A DNA stretch of 64,000 nt from NCBI RefSeq assembly GCF_050624435.1, contig NC_134548.1:124203583-124267582 (forward strand). Reading direction: 5' to 3'. Under the pieces are notes generated by a model, which ran no database searches, was not told the origin of the DNA, and was given only the letters and a program-made list of their open reading frames with translations. The position numbers were made by a program, and so were the translations under genes. Each line of letters starts with the position of its first letter. Within the stretch, counting starts at the first letter, position 1. This DNA comes from Tenrec ecaudatus (taxonomy: Eukaryota > Chordata > Mammalia > Afrosoricida > Tenrecidae). Shown in pieces: positions 59,351 through 64,000 of the stretch.

Positions 59351-61427
59351 GTTTCCTAAGTTGCAGTCTGGAAAGTAACAACAGAAAGTCCTTTCCCTTT
59401 CCTCACATATAAGTGTTGGTGATGCTTTCCAAACCATCCGGCCTGCAGTGAATTGCTCTCCTCTTCTTTTTCACATCCAAGGGGACAAGATGAGCTACAA
59501 TTCATGGGACAGAATGGCACTACTACCGAAGTCAGCACTCCATTGAGGGCTACTGGAGAATACTGTCACCATAGTAACAGAAGAAGGAGAGACTCCCTGG
59601 AGTCCAGTGCCAACGAGTGTTAAATTTTGTGGGGAGAGTGGGAATTTGGTTTTGGAAAGGAGATGGAGTGAGAAGAGAAAAAAATGGTGCCCATAAAAGA
59701 GGAGAGCTAGGCAAAAGAGTCATGGCATGTCCATGTAAGCAATATGAATCAATGCCACTCTCTGAATAAGGAGGGAGGAAGAAGGAAGGGAGAATGGCTT
59801 GTGGGGGGGGGGAAACATGTCAAGAAACATGATGAGGAAACACATCATGACTAGGACTAGGAAATTGGAATCTATTTTTGTCTTATCTTCTGGGAGAGGT
59901 GGCCATTTTGAAAATAAAGCCACACAATTTCATGTGCAAAGAAAACCCCCCACCACACCTTTCTTCTGCCTGTGGACTTCAATATAAAATGTGGCTCTCC
60001 AAGCAATGAAGCGGGCTTTCCTAGGAGACCTCGGTGAGGCTGCAATGTCAGGATCGCTTTGTTCGCTCATCATCTTCTATCCATTATCTATTATTAATAA
60101 CTGATGTGAAATTGACAGAGCAATACTTCCCCTCCCCCACTCTTAAAACTGTCTTCTCCTTTCCCTTTCTAGTCTTGTTCTTTTCTAAGGTGCTCATTTT
60201 ATGCTGTAACATTTGGGGCTGCTTTCTCTCTCGTCAGAACCGTTTTCAACTATTTTCGAAGTCACCAAATGGGAAGTTATCAGCAACTTCTATGTTATGT
60301 AGAGAGTAGAGTTATTAGGAGGTACACGGAAAATGGCAACATCGGAAACAATTTGCACTCCCAAGTAGTAGTCACCTTTTTTTTTTTTTTTTTGGTAGAA
60401 AACTGTGGTGCGACAAGTACCCTGTGGTTTGGGGATCCATTTTATTAAAAAATGTATCTGAAAGATATTACCTAATGAAGGCTGTTTCAGTTAAAAACGG
60501 TGGATTATGACTCCGGCAGTATTCTTCAATTCAGCCCAGGCAGTCACATCAAAAGGGAAACATCCTATAATCAGAGGGCACAATTGCCACCACCCAAGTG
60601 ATGCTGACTTGTCTCCTGCCTTCTGTTTTCAGCTGCCATTTTCCATCTCAACAGGACCTATATTTCTAGGGACATTTCCTGACTGAGTGGCCAAAAGTCA
60701 TTTTACGGCGGCTGAATCTTGTGGATGTCCTGCAAGGACACTCTAGCTGGAACAGCAAATATTTATGGGGTTGTGACTTTTTCCAAGCACCCAAAGTACA
60801 AGCATAGTGCTTTTTAACCTTCTTAGTCTGGCCCAGCTATTGCTCTGCTGTGAACTCAAAGATCAGATACTGTAGAATGGGCCAAAATAACAGCTGCAGG
60901 CAAGGCCCTGAAGAAAGAGAAGGCTGCAAATGCTTTGCATTAATGAGCTTGTTCTCTCCCTCATAAACTGGGAGGCAGTTTAGGAGATCCAGCCTTAGAT
61001 CTGCTATACACGTTTGGTGGTCTGTATAGAGCAGCTGCACTGGGACTAGAGAGATGCTGTGACCTAGCTCTGGAGGGAAAGGGAGTGTGTTCAGGGAAGC
61101 AAAAATAATTGTCAAATTTTTTTGAACAGCCATTCAAATATTTAGTACACCATAGAAAGCAATGTAAGATGAAATTCTTACTCAAAAGTTAGTTGTTCTC
61201 ACTGGTAGATTTCTCATTGGGGATGAGAAAGTGGTTTGGTGCAGGTAGAAGATCCACAGCAAAGGGATGTCATGAAGTCAGAAAACTTGTACCTGTTTCC
61301 AAAAGCTCATGGAAACAGTCTATTATCTTTTCAGGCCAAGTTTTCGACAAATTTTTTGAAGCCCTCTTGTGTTAGTTAGCAGTTTTCATTTATATTTTAT
61401 TTTTTTCTAAGTTCATTATTTTAAAAA

Positions 61428-62400
61428 AAATTATTTTATTGGGAGATCTTACAGCTCTTATCACAATCCATACATATATCCATAGTGTCAAACACATCTG
61501 TACACAGATTGCCATCATCCTCTTCAAAACATTTTCTCTCTACTTGAGCCTTTTGTATCACCTCCTCGTTTTCCCTCCCTCTCCCATGAACCATTAATAA
61601 TTTATACATTATTATTATTTTTTTCATGTCTTACACCAACCACTGTCTCCCTTCACTCGTGTGAGTGGGCCATATGTCAATCATTGTGATCAGTTCCCCC
61701 TTATACCCCCTTTCCCTTAACCTCCTAGTTTTGCTACTCCCCTTATTGGTCCTGAGGGGTGTATCTGTACTGGATTCCCTGTGTTGTGAGCTCTTATCTG
61801 TACAAGTGTACATGTTCTGGTCTTGCCAGATTTTTAAGTTAGAATGGGGGTCATGATAGTGCAGGGGGTGCAGTGGGAAGCATTAAAGAACTAGAGGAAA
61901 GTTGTATGCTTTATCCATGCTATACTGCACCCTGACTGGCTCTTCTCTTCCTTATGACCCTTATGTGAGGGGATGTCCAATTGACTACTGATGGCCTTTG
62001 GGTCTCCACTCTGCCCCCCCCTCCTATTCACATCGATATGATTTTGTTTTGTTTGGGGTCTTTGACGCTTGATACCTAATACCCTTGGCACCTCATGATC
62101 ACACTAGCCGGTGTGCTTCTTCCATGTGGGCTTTGTTGCTTCTGAGCTAGATGGCTGCTCGTTCATCTTCAAGCCTTTATGACTCCAGACGTTATATCTT
62201 TTGAAAGCTGGGCACCATCAGCTTTCTTCACCACATTTGTTTATGCACCCATTTTGTCTTCAGGAAAGGTGAGCATCGCAGAGTGCCGGGATAGTAGGAG
62301 AAAGTGTTCTTGCATTGAGTGAGTACTTGAATGGAGCCCCAATGTCCATCTGCTGCCATAATACTTTATAAATAAATATGTGTACATAGTCTTTTCTCCT
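61428..62400 (-). mobile_element. LINE (probably L1) 3' end (about 0.97 kb)
   Basis: An inverted copy with one 3'-UTR unit: ATTATTTTATTGGGAGATCT, CCATGAACCATTAATAATTT, GTTCTGGTCTTGCCAGATTT, TTCTTCCATGTGGGCTTTGT, TTTCTTCACCACATTTGTTT and AATGTCCATCTGCTGCCATA. It is more diverged than 10938-11430. Confidence 0.85.
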
Positions 62401-62931
62401 ACCATTATATATAAATTTTAAGAAAGTCTTTTCACATTATGAAAGGCTTCATAACATGTTGCTTCTCCATAATGGTCATTTGGGGGCATCTTAACTATCT
62501 AACAGCACATCAGTAAGTTACGGATCCATTAGAAAAATGAACAAACAAATGACAAAACTTGTATTCCAGATGGGAGCGCATTGTAATACCTACATGAATA
62601 GCATAGAAGTCAATACATAGCATTGTAACTACTGAGGGCAAGCTTTGGGTTAAAAATGTAAAGCACTGAACTTCAAAGGAGTTATTTCCCCCTCCCTCTC
62701 TCCTTCACCCTCCCTCCCACGTGAACTTGATAATTGACTACTTCCAACTTAAAATCTATTGTCTTGAGATAACATGAAGTTCAACCGAATGAGAAATGGC
62801 ACTAGAGAAATAAAAGAGTTATTATCAGAAATGATTTTTCTCTGCTTCTTCTAGAAGTGCTCACCAACATCAAGTATTAGGGTTGACAGGAAAATAAAAA
62901 TTCCATGCTGTCCTGGAGGTACAACTTCAAA

Positions 62932-63060
62932 CCAAGCTCACTGCCACTGAGTCTATTTCAACTCATGGTGACCCTACAGGGCCAATTAGAACTGCCTCTG
63001 TGCATTTCTGAGACTTTACGGGAGCAGAAAGCCTCATCATTCTCCCATAGAGGAGTAGGG
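62932..63060 (-). mobile_element. AfroSINE fragment
   Basis: CTCACTGCCACTGAGTCTAT, TGGTGACCCTACAGGGCCAA and AGCAGAAAGCCTCATCATTC. It is truncated before the tRNA-like head. Confidence 0.8.
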
Positions 63061-63086
63061 GGGACAATTTAAAAATAACAAACATA

Positions 63087-63265
63087 CACCAAGCTCATTG
63101 CTATTGAGTCAGAGTAGAACTGCCTCTGTGGGTTTCCAAGGCTGGAAATATTTCAGGGCAGAGAAGCCACATCTTTCTCCCACAAAGCAGCTATTGGTTT
63201 CAACGTCTACCCTTGTGGTTAGAAGTTCAATGTGTACCCATTATCCCACCGGAGTTACCAGTAAC
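63087..63265 (-). mobile_element. AfroSINE
   Basis: Second inverted copy, arranged head-to-tail with 62932-63060: CTGTGGGTTTCCAAGGCTGG, CTACCCTTGTGGTTAGAAGT and CCCATTATCCCACCGGAGTT. Confidence 0.82.
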
Positions 63266-63706
63266 TGGAGGTACCAGTAGCTATGGGAAAATAGCCCCTG
63301 TAGCTAGCACTGAATTGTTGCCCTGCAGAGTCATAGCAAGGCTAATGAGTGTCCAGGGACAATCTCTAAATTGTACCACCACTCCCAATTTCAAGATGAA
63401 TAAATCCTGAGAGCACTGACACTCTGATAGTTGCAAAACATCAGGAGAAATATCTTACCTTATATTGTCCAGCTGCCTTAGTCAGGCACCTTTCATATTT
63501 GCAGAGTCTCAGAATGCATTAACTGATCTAGCACGCCCTTTGAATTGTACCCAGGAGCAACTCCCCTCCCCCTTCTCCCTTTTCTACCTCCCTGGATAAA
63601 CCTGTCTACCTAGCTTGAAGAAGGATGTTGGGCTTTAAGGGTTAATAGAAAATGTTCACTTGTATCACCTTCAAGTGATATCTATGGCACATACCATACA
63701 TTAGAT

Positions 63707-63898
63707 CAGTGGATCTCAACCTTCCTGATGCCATGACTCTTTAATACAGTTCCTCATGTGGTGGTGACCCCCAACCATAACATTATTTTCATCGCTACTT
63801 CATAACTATAATTTTGCTACTGTTATGAAGTGGGTCACCCCTGTGCAAGGGTCATTCAACCCCTACAGGGGTCGCTACCCACAGGTTAAAAACAATTG
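63707..63898 (-). mobile_element. SPIN-like hAT transposon, short non-autonomous copy
   Basis: A complete short element of about 192 bp. It begins CAGTGGATCTCAACCT and ends with ACAGGTTAAAAACAATTG, the two diverged terminal inverted repeats. Internal landmarks CCCCCAACCATAA, TTTTGCTACTGTTATGAA and AGGGGTCG are the SPIN signature. No transposase fits in this length, so it is non-autonomous. Flanking octamers CATTAGAT and CCTTAAAC agree at 5 of 8 places, consistent with a decayed 8-bp hAT target duplication. SPIN elements spread horizontally among tetrapods and are abundant in tenrecs (established knowledge). Confidence 0.8.
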
Positions 63899-64000
63899 CC
63901 TTAAACCTCTGATAACTAGTGACCTTGTTGACTGAATCACGTCTGTTCCTCTTATAGCAATATATACACAAGAACACTAATGGAGAACATTTGTTTTGGC

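Larger units (their letters stand above)
57252..64000 (-). other. IL1RAPL2: IL1RAPL2 intron upstream of the TM exon (partial)
   Basis: This intron starts at the CAG acceptor of the transmembrane exon and runs off the window. It carries two LINE 3'-end copies, a MIR piece, two adjacent AfroSINE fragments and a SPIN element. I see nothing identifiable in 57252-58515, 59351-61425 (apart from a 17-nt T run at 60377-60393), 62401-62930 and 63270-63700. Confidence 0.75.

Overview
This window is vertebrate nuclear DNA from a placental mammal, most likely an afrotherian and best matched by a tenrec such as Echinops telfairi. Coding sequence is sparse and sits in exons with consensus splice sites. The repeats are AfroSINE copies, an afrotherian RTE (BovB-like) LINE, a LINE (probably L1) with a distinctive 3' UTR, and older mammalian MIR, L2, L3 and MaLR fossils. 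Both window ends carry SPIN-like hAT transposons, which among afrotherians are known from tenrecs. The species call is inference; no alignment was run.

One host gene is present: the 3' end of IL1RAPL2 on the minus strand, X-linked in other placental mammals. Three consecutive coding exons are visible: the transmembrane exon (57108-57251), the first TIR exon (48679-48849) and the terminal exon (35379-36076). All joins are phase 1 and restore one reading frame of about 336 codons ending in the family's SDIW C-terminus. The introns are about 12.6 kb and 8.3 kb. The extracellular Ig-domain exons lie beyond position 64000.

Positions 1 to about 35000 are downstream of the gene. They hold no other intact gene, only an RPL32 retrocopy (16597-17072, minus) that keeps its first 93 codons before a frameshift. 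The rest is interspersed repeats, often nested: LINE into RTE, AfroSINE into RTE, LINE into AfroSINE, a TA-flanked MITE into MIR, and SPIN into RTE. Two collinear remnants of a mariner-like transposon lie at about 2030-2620 and 52290-52905.

Positions 35000 to 64000 are the gene and its introns, with more repeats and long tracts I could not assign. I saw no CRISPR array, tRNA or rRNA gene, operon or mobile island, and nothing I would defend as a new functional system. The items most worth checking are the SPIN copies, the mariner-like family, the MITE inside MIR, the internally deleted RTE copy, and the C-rich tract beside the weak acceptor of the first TIR exon.
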